A DNA stretch of 64,000 nt, taken from NCBI RefSeq assembly GCF_000153705.1, contig NZ_DS022272.1:693265-757264 (forward strand). Reading direction: 5' to 3'. Below the pieces are notes generated by a model that did no database searches, was not told the origin of the DNA, and was given only the letters and a program-made list of their open reading frames with translations. Each line of letters opens with the position of its first letter. Within the stretch, counting starts at the first letter, position 1. Shown piece by piece: positions 8,401 to 17,510 of this stretch. Source of the DNA: Fulvimarina pelagi HTCC2506. GTDB taxonomy: Bacteria; Pseudomonadota; Alphaproteobacteria; Rhizobiales; Rhizobiaceae. A program made the position numbers and the translations under genes.

Positions 8401-9660
8401 TCAGGCAACTGCGCGCGTCTGGGCAAGGTGGGCCATCATTCGGCCGACATACCAGTTGGTACACTTCTCGACGAGCATCTCGGTGTGCGGCGAATAGGGA
8501 CCAGGAACGTAGCCCTTGCCGCGGACGCCTTGCTGGCAGTAGCCGACGAGATCGCCGTCCTGCTGGTTGGTGGCCATCCATACGCCGATCAGGTTCTGGA
8601 GATCGTAGTCGATGCCCTCGCGCGCATCCTTGTGGACAAGCCATTTGGTGCGCAGGATCGAGTGCTCGGCGTCGATCGGCAGGACCGAGAAGACAACGGC
8701 ATGGTCTCCCATGAAGTGATGCCACGAATTCGGCTGGGTCCACAGGTGCAAGGCACCTGCCTTGGCATTGGTGAGGTTGCCCATTAGCTTCTTGCAGGCA
8801 CGCTCGGTGTTCAGCGTATGGCTTTCGCCTGCGCCGGCGAGCGGCAGCCGCTCGGTGCGGAAGCTCGTGACCATGTCGTCGAGGCGGTCGATCTCCTTCG
8901 ACGGCAGACCCTGCGATTCCCAGTCCCGATGATTGTCGTTCAGCATGCAGGCATAGTTCTCGGCATGCTCGCGCTCGGCCGGGTCGAGTTCCTTGGGGTC
9001 GAATCCGAAACCGTAGGCAAAGAGCGGGACCGTCAGCTCAGGATGGTTCGCGCCGCAGTGATAGCACTCGCGGTTGTTCTCGATCGTGAGCTTCCAGTTG
9101 CCGTGTTCGAGAAGGTCGTGCTCGTAGGCGATCTTTGCGTCACGCAGGTTGTGCGGTGCCAGGTAGGGCGCGATCTGCCGCTCCATCTCGTCGAAATCGG
9201 CCGGCGCGTTTTCTGCGAGGCAGATGAAGAGCAAGCCTTCGAGCGAACGGCAGTGAACCGGCTTCAGGCCGTGGCACGACTTGTCGAAGTCCTGGCCCAT
9301 ATGCTCGGCATGGATCAGAGCGCCCGTCGTATCGTAAACCCAGGAATGATAGCGGCAGACGAGGTTGCCGACCGTGGTCTTGTCATCATGCACTAGGCGC
9401 GCGCCGCGATGGCGGCAGACATTGTGGAAGGCGCGTATTACGCCGTCGTCGTCGCGCACGATGGCGACTTCGGTCTGGTGCACCTTGACGACCATGACGT
9501 CTCCCGGTTCGGGGACGTCGACATCGACACCGACGAAAATCCAGTGCCTGCCGAAGATCACGTCCATGTCCGCCTCGAAGATTTCGGGGTCGGTGTAGAA
9601 CGGGGCTTCGAGCGTGTAGCCCTTCTTGCGATGGGTCAGTTGCGAGACGAGATCGACCAT
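8401..9660 (-). CDS. gbcA: GbcA: Rieske oxygenase subunit of glycine betaine monooxygenase
   Basis: 419 aa, full length for the family. The Rieske 2Fe-2S site is clear: CRHRG followed 16 residues later by CRYHSW. The mononuclear iron site ENNRECYHCGANHPELT matches the N-x-E-CxHC-x4-H pattern of the choline monooxygenase/GbcA group. GbcAB demethylates glycine betaine to dimethylglycine using O2 and reducing power, releasing formaldehyde. It is the first gene of gbcA-gbcB and follows soxG after 96 bp that hold a leader element shared with soxB. Carnitine or stachydrine demethylases are possible alternatives within the family, but the downstream dgc and sox genes favour betaine. Confidence 0.9.
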   Translation of the reverse strand: MVDLVSQLTHRKKGYTLEAPFYTDPEIFEADMDVIFGRHWIFVGVDVDVPEPGDVMVVKVHQTEVAIVRDDDGVIRAFHNVCRHRGARLVHDDKTTVGNLVCRYHSWVYDTTGALIHAEHMGQDFDKSCHGLKPVHCRSLEGLLFICLAENAPADFDEMERQIAPYLAPHNLRDAKIAYEHDLLEHGNWKLTIENNRECYHCGANHPELTVPLFAYGFGFDPKELDPAEREHAENYACMLNDNHRDWESQGLPSKEIDRLDDMVTSFRTERLPLAGAGESHTLNTERACKKLMGNLTNAKAGALHLWTQPNSWHHFMGDHAVVFSVLPIDAEHSILRTKWLVHKDAREGIDYDLQNLIGVWMATNQQDGDLVGYCQQGVRGKGYVPGPYSPHTEMLVEKCTNWYVGRMMAHLAQTRAVA

Positions 9661-9702
9661 GGTGACGCCTGTCTGTGCGGTTTGCGAGCCGGCTTCAATG
9701 TC

Positions 9703-9715
9703 CGCCGGCTACAAG
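9703..9715 (-). promoter_or_regulatory. 13-bp element in the gbcA leader, shared with soxB
   Basis: On the minus strand the sequence is CTTGTAGCCGGCG, ending 42 bases before the gbcA start. The identical 13-mer occurs at 14942-14954, 39 bases before soxB. Same orientation and nearly the same spacing in two genes of one pathway suggest a common promoter or regulator site. Whether it is the site of the GbdR-like regulator or a -35-like core element cannot be decided from the sequence. Confidence 0.6.
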
Positions 9716-9756
9716 GGAAACGGGAATGGCGAATATCTGCCGTCACGCGTTCGAGT

Positions 9757-10323
9757 TTACGCGAAATCGAGAGCGGCGTCAGCAAGGTAGCCCTGAACGT
9801 AAGAGCCGAAGGAGCGCCAGCAGGTAACCCGCCAGGTGATCTCTGTGATGCGTGCGAGGACGATCTCCGTTTTACCCAGCACTGTCCGGGTCGCGCTACC
9901 GACCGGAAAGGCGGAGAGCGACAGATCGAGCGGGCAGCCCGAATTGATCACAGCCTCTGCATCCTTGCCCGTGACCTCGAACGTCACGTCGCGATGGGAG
10001 ACGTCCACGAGCGAATGGGCGACGTTGTCGAGCGAACGTGAAACGTTCGCCACGACCGCTTCGGTCTCGCTCTCGTCGCAGAGGAACATCCACTCGTCCG
10101 GGCCGAGCCGTAGGCTGGCGAGGCCGAGGTTCTCGCGGCGGGAATTGACCGGCCCATCGACGGTGAATCCAGCGACTTCTGTGCTTCCCGCTATGGCTTT
10201 CTGCTTTGCACGGAACGATAGGCGACCGCTCGAGGGCTGAAGGGTTATCTTGACGGGGCCGGCGATGGCTCGGGCGTCGAGATGAATTGCTGGCGCGCGG
10301 CGGGCGAGATTGACCTCAAGCAT
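9757..10323 (-). CDS. soxG: Sarcosine oxidase gamma subunit
   Basis: 188 aa. The start overlaps the 3' end of soxA by 8 bases. The protein resembles SoxG/GcvT-like small subunits (DEWMFLCDESETEAVVANVSR; VIDVSHRDVTFEVTG-type segment; NSGCPLDLSLSAFPVG). SoxG is one of four chains of heterotetrameric sarcosine oxidase, lying against the beta subunit and flavin. Its place after soxB-soxD-soxA is the canonical order. Family sequences are weakly conserved, so identification leans on position as well as length. Confidence 0.88.
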   Translation of the reverse strand: MLEVNLARRAPAIHLDARAIAGPVKITLQPSSGRLSFRAKQKAIAGSTEVAGFTVDGPVNSRRENLGLASLRLGPDEWMFLCDESETEAVVANVSRSLDNVAHSLVDVSHRDVTFEVTGKDAEAVINSGCPLDLSLSAFPVGSATRTVLGKTEIVLARITEITWRVTCWRSFGSYVQGYLADAALDFA

Positions 10324-13300
10324 CGACCTTTTCTCCCTGAACAGTGTGGAAGACGGAAGTGGAAATGGTTGCCTCGGTGAAGCCCTTCGGCGTGGTGACC
10401 CAAACCGTTTGGTCGATGCGGGCGCGGCCGCCCTTGATCATCGCCATGGCAATCGACCGGCCGCAGTTCGACGAGAAGTAGCTCGACGTGACATGGCCGA
10501 TCATCGGCACCGGAACAGGCAAGCTCGGATCTTCGACGACCTGCGCGCCTTCCTCGAGCACTTCGTTCGGGTCCTTGGCGAGGATGCCGACGAGTTGCTT
10601 GCGGTCCGGCAGAAGCATGTCCGGCCGGGCCAGCGAACGCATGCCGACGAAGTCCGGCTTCTTCTTCGAGACGAGACCTGAGAGCCCGACATCGTCCGGC
10701 GTCGCGGTGCCGTCCGTTTCCTGGCCGACGATGATGAAGCCCATTTCGCAGCGCAGAACGTGCATGGTCTCCGTGCCGTAGGGCGTGATGTCGTATTTCC
10801 GGCCTTCTTCGTAGAGCGTCTTCCAGACTGCCTCTGCGTAATCGACCGGGACATTGACCTCGAAACCGGTCTCGCCGGTGAACGAAACCCGGAAGAGACG
10901 GGTCGGCACGCCGCAGATGAAGCCCTCGCGGACTGCCATATGCGGAAAGGCGCCTTCCGACATGTCGATGTCCGACACGAAGGGCTCGACGACCTTACGG
11001 GCGTTCGGGCCTTGGACAGCAATCGCCGCCCACTGCTCGGTGATCGAGGTGATGAAGACGTCGAGGTCCGGCCATTCGGTCTGGAGGTAGTCTTCCATGT
11101 GTTGGAAAACACGCGGCGCACCGCCGGTTGTCGTCGTCACGTGGAAGCGGTCCTCGGCCAAGCGCGCAACGACGCCATCATCCATGACGAAGCCGTTCTC
11201 GCCGAGCATCAGGCCGTAACGGCAGCCCCCGACCTTCAGTTTGGCCCAGGCATTGGTGTAGATGCGGTTCATGAACTCGGCCGCATCCGGACCCACGACC
11301 TCGATCTTGCCCAGCGTGGACGCGTCGAAGATGCCGACCGAGGTGCGGACGGCCTTGCACTCGCGGGCGACCGCGGCGTGCATGTCCTCGCCGGCCTTCG
11401 GGAAGTAATGCGCACGGCGCCACTGACCGACCGGCTCGAATTCGGCGCCGTTGGCGACGGCCCAGGGGTCGATCGCGGTGGTGCGGACCGGTTCGAAACG
11501 GTCTTCGCGGGACGGGCCGACGAGGGCGCCGAAAGTCACCGGCGTATAGGGCGGACGGAACGTCGTGGTGCCGATCGCCGGGAGCGGGCGGTCGAGCAGG
11601 CCGGCGACGAGGCCGAGCGCGTTCATGTTGGACGTCTTGCCCTGGTCGGTCGCCATGCCGGTAGTGGTGTAGCGCTTGACGTGCTCGATCGACTCAAAGC
11701 CTTCGCGAACGGCAAGCTTGATGTCCTTGGCGGTCACGTCGTTCTGGAAGTCGATGAAGGCCTTGACCTTCTTTGGATCCGCGTCGGTCGGCAGGACACG
11801 CACCGGCTGGAAGCCGGTGAAGGTCGCCGTCGCCGAGACGGACGTGTCGGAGCCACCGGCCTTGTAGCCATCGGCGATGATCTCGGACAGATCGTAGATG
11901 CCGTGGCAGGCGCCAGCCGAAACCTCTTCCTGAGCCGACTGGCCGGGCAGGAAGGCGTCGAGGCTTGCGTCGAAGGCGAGCTTGCCGCGCGACTGGGAGA
12001 AGAGGTGGACCGACGGCGTCCAGCCGCCGGACATCGCAACACAGTCGCAGGTGAGGGTGCGGCGGGTGCCGACCGACCCGTCATTACCGAGCGGGGCGAC
12101 GACGACGCCCGTGACACGCTTCGTACCGAGCGCCTTGACGACCGTGTGGCCGGTGAGGACGTCGATGCCGGCCGAGCGAGCTTCAGCAAGCTCGGGGCCG
12201 CAGTCTTCGCCGAGTCGGATGTCGACGATCTTGACGTCCATGCCGGCCGCCTTGGCGTCGAGCGCGGTTCGGTAGGCTGATGCGCCGCAGGTCGCGACGA
12301 CGAGGCTCTTGCCCGGCAGGACGGCATAGCGGTTGATGAACGCGCGGGCGCTCTCCGCGAGCATGATGCCCGGCCGGTCGTTGTTCTCGAAGACGAGCGG
12401 ACGCTCGTGGCTGCCGGCAGCGATGATCACCTTGCTGGCGCGTACCTGCCAGAGGCGCTCGCGGGCGAGGCCGTCCGGCGCGTTGTCGCGGTGGTCGGCG
12501 ACGCGTTCGACCATCGCGATATGGTTGTGGTTGTAGTAGCCGAACACCGTCGTGCGCGGCAGAACGATGACGTTCTCGCGGGCGTCGAGCTGAGCGACCA
12601 TTTCCTCGACCCAGACAGCGGCAGGCTTACCGTCAATCTCGGAGGTAACGTCATTAAGGAGCGCGCCGCCGAGCTTGAAGCCTTCGTCGGCGAGGATCAC
12701 GCGCTTGGAACCATCTTCGGACGCGGCGAGCGCGGCCGAAAGGCCGGCCGGGCCTGCGCCGACGACGAGGATGTCGGCATGGGCGTGACGGTTGGCGTAA
12801 CGGTCGGCATCCGGCACTTCAGGCGCATCGCCGAGACCGGCAGCCTTGCGGATGAAGGGCTCGTAGACCTTGTCCCAAAACTTCCGGGGCCACATGAAGG
12901 TCTTGTAGTAGAAGCCTGCCACAAAGACCGGCGACAGGAGGTCGTTGACCGCACCGATATCGGTTTCTAGGGAGGGCCAGTGGTTCTGGGTCGCGGTCTT
13001 CAGCCCCGAACGGGCCTCGACGACAGAGGCTCGATTGTTCGGGTCGCGGCGGCCTTCGCCCTTTTCGGGACGCCAGTCGACCGAGAGCAGCGCATTCGGC
13101 TCGTCCGAGCCGTGCGAAAGGATGCCGCGCGGACGGTGATACTTGAACGAGCGGCCGGCGAGATGGGAGCCGGAGGCGATCAGCATCGAGGCGATGGTGT
13201 CGCCGCGATAGCCATGGAGCGTCTTGCCGTTGAAGGAAACGGTGATCGGCTGGGTGCGGTCGATATGGCCGCCGGATGATCTGCGGAAGGGCTGGCTCAT
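10316..13300 (-). CDS. soxA: Sarcosine oxidase alpha subunit
   Basis: 994 aa, the usual length. The N-terminus has the small ferredoxin-like fold (TVSFNGKTLHGYRGDTIASM). A dinucleotide-binding domain follows (ILVVGAGPAGLSAALAA near residue 180), then a second nucleotide-binding segment and a C-terminal folate-binding GcvT-like domain of about 370 residues. In the heterotetramer SoxA binds NAD+ and tetrahydrofolate and captures the methyl carbon of sarcosine as 5,10-methylene-THF. It lies between soxD (14 bp away) and soxG (overlapping). The assignment is secure by length, domain order and neighbours. Confidence 0.95.
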   Translation of the reverse strand: MSQPFRRSSGGHIDRTQPITVSFNGKTLHGYRGDTIASMLIASGSHLAGRSFKYHRPRGILSHGSDEPNALLSVDWRPEKGEGRRDPNNRASVVEARSGLKTATQNHWPSLETDIGAVNDLLSPVFVAGFYYKTFMWPRKFWDKVYEPFIRKAAGLGDAPEVPDADRYANRHAHADILVVGAGPAGLSAALAASEDGSKRVILADEGFKLGGALLNDVTSEIDGKPAAVWVEEMVAQLDARENVIVLPRTTVFGYYNHNHIAMVERVADHRDNAPDGLARERLWQVRASKVIIAAGSHERPLVFENNDRPGIMLAESARAFINRYAVLPGKSLVVATCGASAYRTALDAKAAGMDVKIVDIRLGEDCGPELAEARSAGIDVLTGHTVVKALGTKRVTGVVVAPLGNDGSVGTRRTLTCDCVAMSGGWTPSVHLFSQSRGKLAFDASLDAFLPGQSAQEEVSAGACHGIYDLSEIIADGYKAGGSDTSVSATATFTGFQPVRVLPTDADPKKVKAFIDFQNDVTAKDIKLAVREGFESIEHVKRYTTTGMATDQGKTSNMNALGLVAGLLDRPLPAIGTTTFRPPYTPVTFGALVGPSREDRFEPVRTTAIDPWAVANGAEFEPVGQWRRAHYFPKAGEDMHAAVARECKAVRTSVGIFDASTLGKIEVVGPDAAEFMNRIYTNAWAKLKVGGCRYGLMLGENGFVMDDGVVARLAEDRFHVTTTTGGAPRVFQHMEDYLQTEWPDLDVFITSITEQWAAIAVQGPNARKVVEPFVSDIDMSEGAFPHMAVREGFICGVPTRLFRVSFTGETGFEVNVPVDYAEAVWKTLYEEGRKYDITPYGTETMHVLRCEMGFIIVGQETDGTATPDDVGLSGLVSKKKPDFVGMRSLARPDMLLPDRKQLVGILAKDPNEVLEEGAQVVEDPSLPVPVPMIGHVTSSYFSSNCGRSIAMAMIKGGRARIDQTVWVTTPKGFTEATISTSVFHTVQGEKVDA

Positions 13301-13314
13301 CTTCTATCGAACCT

Positions 13315-13620
13315 TCAGGCGGTGCGGGCGGGAGCAGGGGTGGCGGCTAGATCGGGGCGCGGGGAGCCCATCTCGTAGGTTGCTGCGAATTTGTCGGTCA
13401 CCGTATCGCGCAGCGCGTTGAACCAGCGGCCGCAGCCGTGGCGATGCTGCCAACGCTCGGCATGCATGCCCTTGGGGTTCGTGCGGTAGTAAAGGAACTC
13501 GGCCCAGTGCTGGTCGGTCATTTCGGACGGCGTCTCGGGACGCGCGATATGCGCTTCGCCGCCGCAGTGAAATTCGATCTCGGGCCGGTTTCCGCAGTGG
13601 GGGCAACGAATAAGCAGCAT
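13315..13620 (-). CDS. soxD: Sarcosine oxidase delta subunit
   Basis: 101 aa, starting at the ATG at 13620; the frame is open further upstream inside soxB, but only from here does it match the family (MLLIRCPHCGNRPEIEFHCG). The Cys/His set at the N-terminus is the zinc site of SoxD. The middle segment W-AEFLYYRTNPKG-HAERW-H-GCGRWF is diagnostic. It lies 28 bp downstream of soxB and 14 bp upstream of soxA and is the small Zn subunit of the sarcosine oxidase heterotetramer. Confidence 0.95.
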   Translation of the reverse strand: MLLIRCPHCGNRPEIEFHCGGEAHIARPETPSEMTDQHWAEFLYYRTNPKGMHAERWQHRHGCGRWFNALRDTVTDKFAATYEMGSPRPDLAATPAPARTA

Positions 13621-13648
13621 GGACCTGATCCTTTCTCGGAACGGCGCG

Positions 13649-14902
13649 TCAGTGGGAGACTGCGGCGGCAGCCGCTTCATCGATGAGCCGACCGGTGCGG
13701 AACCGGTCGAGGCTGTAAGGCGCGTTGATCTCGTGCGGCTCGCCGGTTGCCAGCATGTGGGCGAAGACGTGGCCGGAACCCGGAGTCGCCTTGAAGCCGC
13801 CGGTGCCCCAGCCGCAGTTGACGAAGAGGTTCTTGATCGGCGTCTTCGACAGGATTGGCGAGCGGTCCGGGGTAACGTCGACGATGCCGCCCCAGGAACG
13901 CAGCATCCGCATGCGGGTGAATTGTGGGAAGAGCTCGCAGATCGCATCGAGCGTGTGGTTGGTGACGTGGATGCCGCCCTGCTGCGAATAGGAGTTGTAC
14001 TGGTCGGTGCCTGCGCCGATGACCAGCTCGCCCTTGTCGGACTGCGAGATGTAGGCGTGCACGGCATTCGACATGACGACGCAAGGGAAGCAAGGCTTGA
14101 CCGGTTCGGAGACGAGCGCCTGCAGCGGCACGGATTCGACCGGCATGCGGAGGCCGAAGCGGCCCATCACGACGCCGGTGTGACCGGCCGCGACGACGCC
14201 GACTTTCCTGGCGCCGATGGTGCCTCGGGTTGTCTCGACGGCCTTGACCGAACCGTCCGGATTGCGCTGAAGCCCGGTGACCTCGCAGTTCTGGATGATG
14301 TCGACGCCGCGGGCGTCGGCGCCGCGCGCATAGCCCCATGCGACCGCATCGTGGCGGGCCGTACCGCCCTTACGCTGAAGGGCGCCGCCCATGACCGGAT
14401 AGCGGATATCCTTCGAGATTGTCAGCGGCGGGCAGAATGCCTTGCACTCTTCGGGCGACAGCCACTCGTTGTCGACGCCGTTGAGCTTGTTGGAATAAAC
14501 GTGCCGCTTGAAGGTCACGACATCATGATGATTGTGCGCGAGCATGAGAACGCCGCGCTGGGAAAACATGATGTTGTAGTTGAGTTCCTGGGAGAGGCCT
14601 TCCCAGAGGTTCATGGCGTGATTGTAGAGGGCGGCCGACTCATCGAAGAGGTAGTTCGAGCGGATGATCGTCGTGTTGCGGCCGGTATTGCCTCCGCCGA
14701 TCCAGCCTTTCTCGATGATGGCAACATTGGTTACGCCATGCACCGTCGCAAGGTAATAAGCCGTCGCAAGGCCGTGGCCACCGCCACCGACGATGACGAC
14801 GTCGTATTCTTTCTTCGGCTCCGGCGCACGCCATTGGCGCTCCCAGCCAGTGTGACCTTTGGTGGACTCTTTGAGGAGAGAGGCGAGAGAGAAACGGCGC
14901 AT
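13649..14902 (-). CDS. soxB: Sarcosine oxidase beta subunit
   Basis: 417 aa, full length. It has an N-terminal FAD-binding motif ([18 protein letters not shown]) and the DAO-family fold with the [10 protein letters not shown] segment. SoxB carries the catalytic FAD and covalent FMN that oxidise sarcosine to glycine. It heads the soxBDAG transcript; the 205-bp leader holds an 11-bp inverted repeat and the 13-mer shared with gbcA. The complete sox set follows in canonical order on the same strand. Confidence 0.95.
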   Translation of the reverse strand: MRRFSLASLLKESTKGHTGWERQWRAPEPKKEYDVVIVGGGGHGLATAYYLATVHGVTNVAIIEKGWIGGGNTGRNTTIIRSNYLFDESAALYNHAMNLWEGLSQELNYNIMFSQRGVLMLAHNHHDVVTFKRHVYSNKLNGVDNEWLSPEECKAFCPPLTISKDIRYPVMGGALQRKGGTARHDAVAWGYARGADARGVDIIQNCEVTGLQRNPDGSVKAVETTRGTIGARKVGVVAAGHTGVVMGRFGLRMPVESVPLQALVSEPVKPCFPCVVMSNAVHAYISQSDKGELVIGAGTDQYNSYSQQGGIHVTNHTLDAICELFPQFTRMRMLRSWGGIVDVTPDRSPILSKTPIKNLFVNCGWGTGGFKATPGSGHVFAHMLATGEPHEINAPYSLDRFRTGRLIDEAAAAAVSH

Positions 14903-14929
14903 GGTTCGGGCCCCCGTTGAGACGGGGTC

Positions 14930-14995
14930 GATGTCGCATTTCGCCGGCTACAAGACTGTCGGATTTCCGTCGCCGACCATGAGGAATGCGACATC
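14930..14995 (-). promoter_or_regulatory. Inverted-repeat operator candidate in the soxB leader
   Basis: GATGTCGCATT (14930-14940) and AATGCGACATC (14985-14995) are perfect 11-bp inverted copies 55 bp apart centre to centre. They bracket the 13-mer at 14942-14954 (CTTGTAGCCGGCG on the minus strand) that recurs before gbcA. The spacing is about five helical turns, compatible with a dimeric activator contacting two sites around the promoter. The adjacent GbdR-type regulator is the obvious candidate ligand sensor. Confidence 0.5.
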
Positions 14996-15107
14996 ATTGG
15001 TCGATTTGCTGCGCTGCCGAAAACCTCAGCAGCAACGTGATAAAATGTAGAAGCCTGAGGGAGTTGGACTCAAACGTTTGAAAGCCAGCTAGGCGGCGTT
15101 GTTGGAC

Positions 15108-16154
15108 TCAAGCCACCGGGTCGACCCTTTTTTCCCGTTGCGCCCGAACCTGCTTTGGCGACTGGCCGAAGACCGTTCGGAAACTTTGCGCGAAATGCGC
15201 GCCGTCGCAGAAACCGGACTCGATGGCGATGTCGGTCACCGATTTTCCGGTTGTTTCCAGAAGTCGCCTGGCGTGATCGAGACGGATCTTGCGATAGACG
15301 GCTGCGGGGGCTTGGCCGAGCGTCGTGCGGAAAAGTCTCTCGAGCTGGCGACCAGAAAGATCGAGCCGTATGGCAATCGTGTCGACCGGCAGCGGATCGC
15401 CGACATGGCTCTCCATCATCAGGATTGCCCGGCGAACGCGGGAGTCCGTCGATGCTGATCCCGCATGGGGCTGTGCCTCGCTGCCCTGCCGCGCGTCTTG
15501 AAGCTGCAATACGTGCAGGCTTTTCTTGGCGGCATCGACATTGATGTGCCGGCTGACGAGATAAGCTGCGAGATCGGCCACGCCGCCCCCGCCGGCACAG
15601 GTGATGCGGTTGCCGTCGTCGATGAAGAGCTGCTCTGCATCCGGCATCTGGTCCGGAAATTCAGCTGCGAAATCTTCCGCATGAAACCAGGAAACGCATG
15701 TGCGGCGACCCTTCATCAGGCCGGCTCGCGAAAGGACGAAGGAGCCCGTGCAAACGCCGACCAGCGTGATACCGGCCTGATCGCAGCGGTCGAGATAGCC
15801 GAGAATAGCCCGGTCTATCTGCTCGCCGCCGTCGAGAAGGCCGCCAACCACCACGACGTAATCGAAGTTGTTCGGGTCAATCAGACCGGTGGTCCGCGTG
15901 ACGCTCACTCCGCAGCTGGAACGCAGCGGTTCTGGGCGGGGCGCCATGATGTGCCAGCTGGCGCGAATCGGCCGCGAACGATCGCCGTCGTCGCCGGCAA
16001 GGCGGAGCGTATCGATGAAGAGCGAGAGAGCGGAAAGCGTGAAGTTGTGAGCGAGGAGAAAACCGACGCGGAGGGCAGGGCGCACCGCGGAAGCGGTGGT
16101 CGCATGATGCATGCGACCCGTAGTCGACGATCCGTTCGTGCCTCTGTTCGACAT
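15108..16154 (-). CDS. gbdR: GbdR-like AraC/GlxA-family transcriptional regulator
   Basis: 348 aa from the ATG at 16154; a GTG at 16178 would add 8 residues and neither has a strong ribosome site. The N-terminal DJ-1/PfpI-like domain carries VGVCTGSFVLSRAGLMKGR and an SWFHAEDFAAEFP segment. The C-terminal AraC double helix-turn-helix reads LDLSGRQLERLFRTTLGQAP then SVTDIAIESGFCDGAHFAQS. This is the architecture of GbdR, which senses glycine betaine and dimethylglycine and activates gbc, dgc and sox genes. It is directly upstream of soxB on the same strand. A sensor of a related ligand such as carnitine is possible, but the neighbours fit betaine. Confidence 0.85.
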   Translation of the reverse strand: MSNRGTNGSSTTGRMHHATTASAVRPALRVGFLLAHNFTLSALSLFIDTLRLAGDDGDRSRPIRASWHIMAPRPEPLRSSCGVSVTRTTGLIDPNNFDYVVVVGGLLDGGEQIDRAILGYLDRCDQAGITLVGVCTGSFVLSRAGLMKGRRTCVSWFHAEDFAAEFPDQMPDAEQLFIDDGNRITCAGGGGVADLAAYLVSRHINVDAAKKSLHVLQLQDARQGSEAQPHAGSASTDSRVRRAILMMESHVGDPLPVDTIAIRLDLSGRQLERLFRTTLGQAPAAVYRKIRLDHARRLLETTGKSVTDIAIESGFCDGAHFAQSFRTVFGQSPKQVRAQREKRVDPVA

Positions 16155-16262
16155 CGCGCAATCGATCCCGGAAATCACCTTATAACCGATAAAGAGAAGG
16201 CTTTCGACGAGATCAAGGCTCGGGCCTTGGCTAACGCATCTGTGATGAGTTTGCGGCGGCCG

Positions 16263-17510
16263 TCAAAGCGCAGAAAGCCGCACGACTTGTTCGAACCCGC
16301 CCTTCGGTCTGTTGGCGATCTCGATTCTGCCACCCAGCCTGTCGACGATCTCCTTGGCGATCGCCATGCCGAGCCCCGCACCGGGCTTCAGCTTGCGTCG
16401 GCCGGGATCGACCCGGAAGAAGGGCTCGAAGGCGCGTTCGATCAATTCCGGCGGGATGCCGGGTCCGTCGTCCGTGATGGTGACGACGGCGCTTGCGTTT
16501 TGGCGCGCGAGGGCGATCCGTGCTCCACCGCCGTGGACGGCGGCGTTCTCGACCAGATTACGCAGTGCACGCTTCAGCGCGAGCGGCGGCGCGGCTACCG
16601 CGATCTTTGCATCCTTATCGAACGTCGTCTCCACTGCCCGGCCGATGTCGCGCAATTCGCGGGCGATCTCCGTAAGGAGAGCAGGGAGCGCTACCGTTTC
16701 CAACGTCTGCGGGTCGACCTCCTCGCGGACCAGCCGAATGGCCGAGTCGGCGATGCGGTCGAGCTCCTCCAGATCTTTGAGCCAGAGCTCACGATCCTCC
16801 TCGGGCAGGAATTCGGCGCGAAGCCGCATGCGGGTCATCGGCGTCCTGAGATCGTGTCCGGCCGCTGCCACGAGACGCATGCGCGTTTCGACGCCGGTCT
16901 TCACCCGCTCGATCAGCCGGTTGAGCGCCCGAGCGGTCTCGCGTACTTCCATCGGACCCTTTTCCGGAAGCTTCGCTGGCAGGCCGTCCGGCCCGACCGT
17001 CGCGACGGCCTTTTCGAGAAGCCGCAACGGGCTCGCCACCTTGCCGGCGATAAGCAGCGCGATGACGATGGCGCCGAGGGTCACGAGCGCCATGTTGGCG
17101 ACAAAAACCGGCCAATCGCGCGGCGGTGGGCCAAGAAAGGGTAGATAAGCCCACTGTCCGTCAGCGAACTCGAAAGCGAGTTGGCGAGCGCGGCCAGCTT
17201 TATCGTGCACGATCCGTGTCGGAATAATCTCGCCGTCGGCGCCGCGCACGTTCGACAGGAACCGGCGTTGCCGCACCTTGTACTCATCTCCGTCACGCGG
17301 GGGCGGTCCGACACGAATTCGCAGGCGTGCGGCTGCATCCGGGTCTTCCTGCAGGACCGACGCGACGATCCGGACTTCCTCTGCGAAGGTCTGGTAGAAG
17401 CTTTCGCGATCCGGCCGGTCGAGGAGCTGGACCGAGACCATCGCCGCGACCGCGACGACGCCGACAATGGATACGACAATGAGAAGGGCGATGCGGGCGC
17501 GCAGGGACAT
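16263..17510 (-). CDS. EnvZ-like sensor histidine kinase
   Basis: 415 aa. The ATG at 17510 overlaps the regulator's stop by one base (TGATG); a GTG at 17513 is the alternative. It has a TM helix at about 5-28, a periplasmic domain of about 110 residues, a second TM near 140-160, then HAMP, DHp with the phosphoacceptor His in AAAGHDLRTPMTRMR, and a catalytic domain with N-box (LVENAAVHGG), ITDDGPGIP and GAGLGMAIAKEIVDRLGG. It forms a pair with the response regulator upstream. The divergent His-rich Spy/CpxP-like gene suggests an envelope- or metal-stress input, which is inference. Confidence 0.92.
   Translation of the reverse strand: MSLRARIALLIVVSIVGVVAVAAMVSVQLLDRPDRESFYQTFAEEVRIVASVLQEDPDAAARLRIRVGPPPRDGDEYKVRQRRFLSNVRGADGEIIPTRIVHDKAGRARQLAFEFADGQWAYLPFLGPPPRDWPVFVANMALVTLGAIVIALLIAGKVASPLRLLEKAVATVGPDGLPAKLPEKGPMEVRETARALNRLIERVKTGVETRMRLVAAAGHDLRTPMTRMRLRAEFLPEEDRELWLKDLEELDRIADSAIRLVREEVDPQTLETVALPALLTEIARELRDIGRAVETTFDKDAKIAVAAPPLALKRALRNLVENAAVHGGGARIALARQNASAVVTITDDGPGIPPELIERAFEPFFRVDPGRRKLKPGAGLGMAIAKEIVDRLGGRIEIANRPKGGFEQVVRLSAL

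Noticed and set aside
10760..12280. 506-codon plus-strand frame opposite soxA
   Set aside because: No family motif and no ribosome site; soxA covers it completely.
13619..14920. 433-codon plus-strand frame opposite soxB and soxD
   Set aside because: Mirror frame of soxB; composition of an antisense shadow.
15465..17144. 559-codon plus-strand frame
   Set aside because: Spans two well-defined minus-strand genes (regulator and kinase), no motif.
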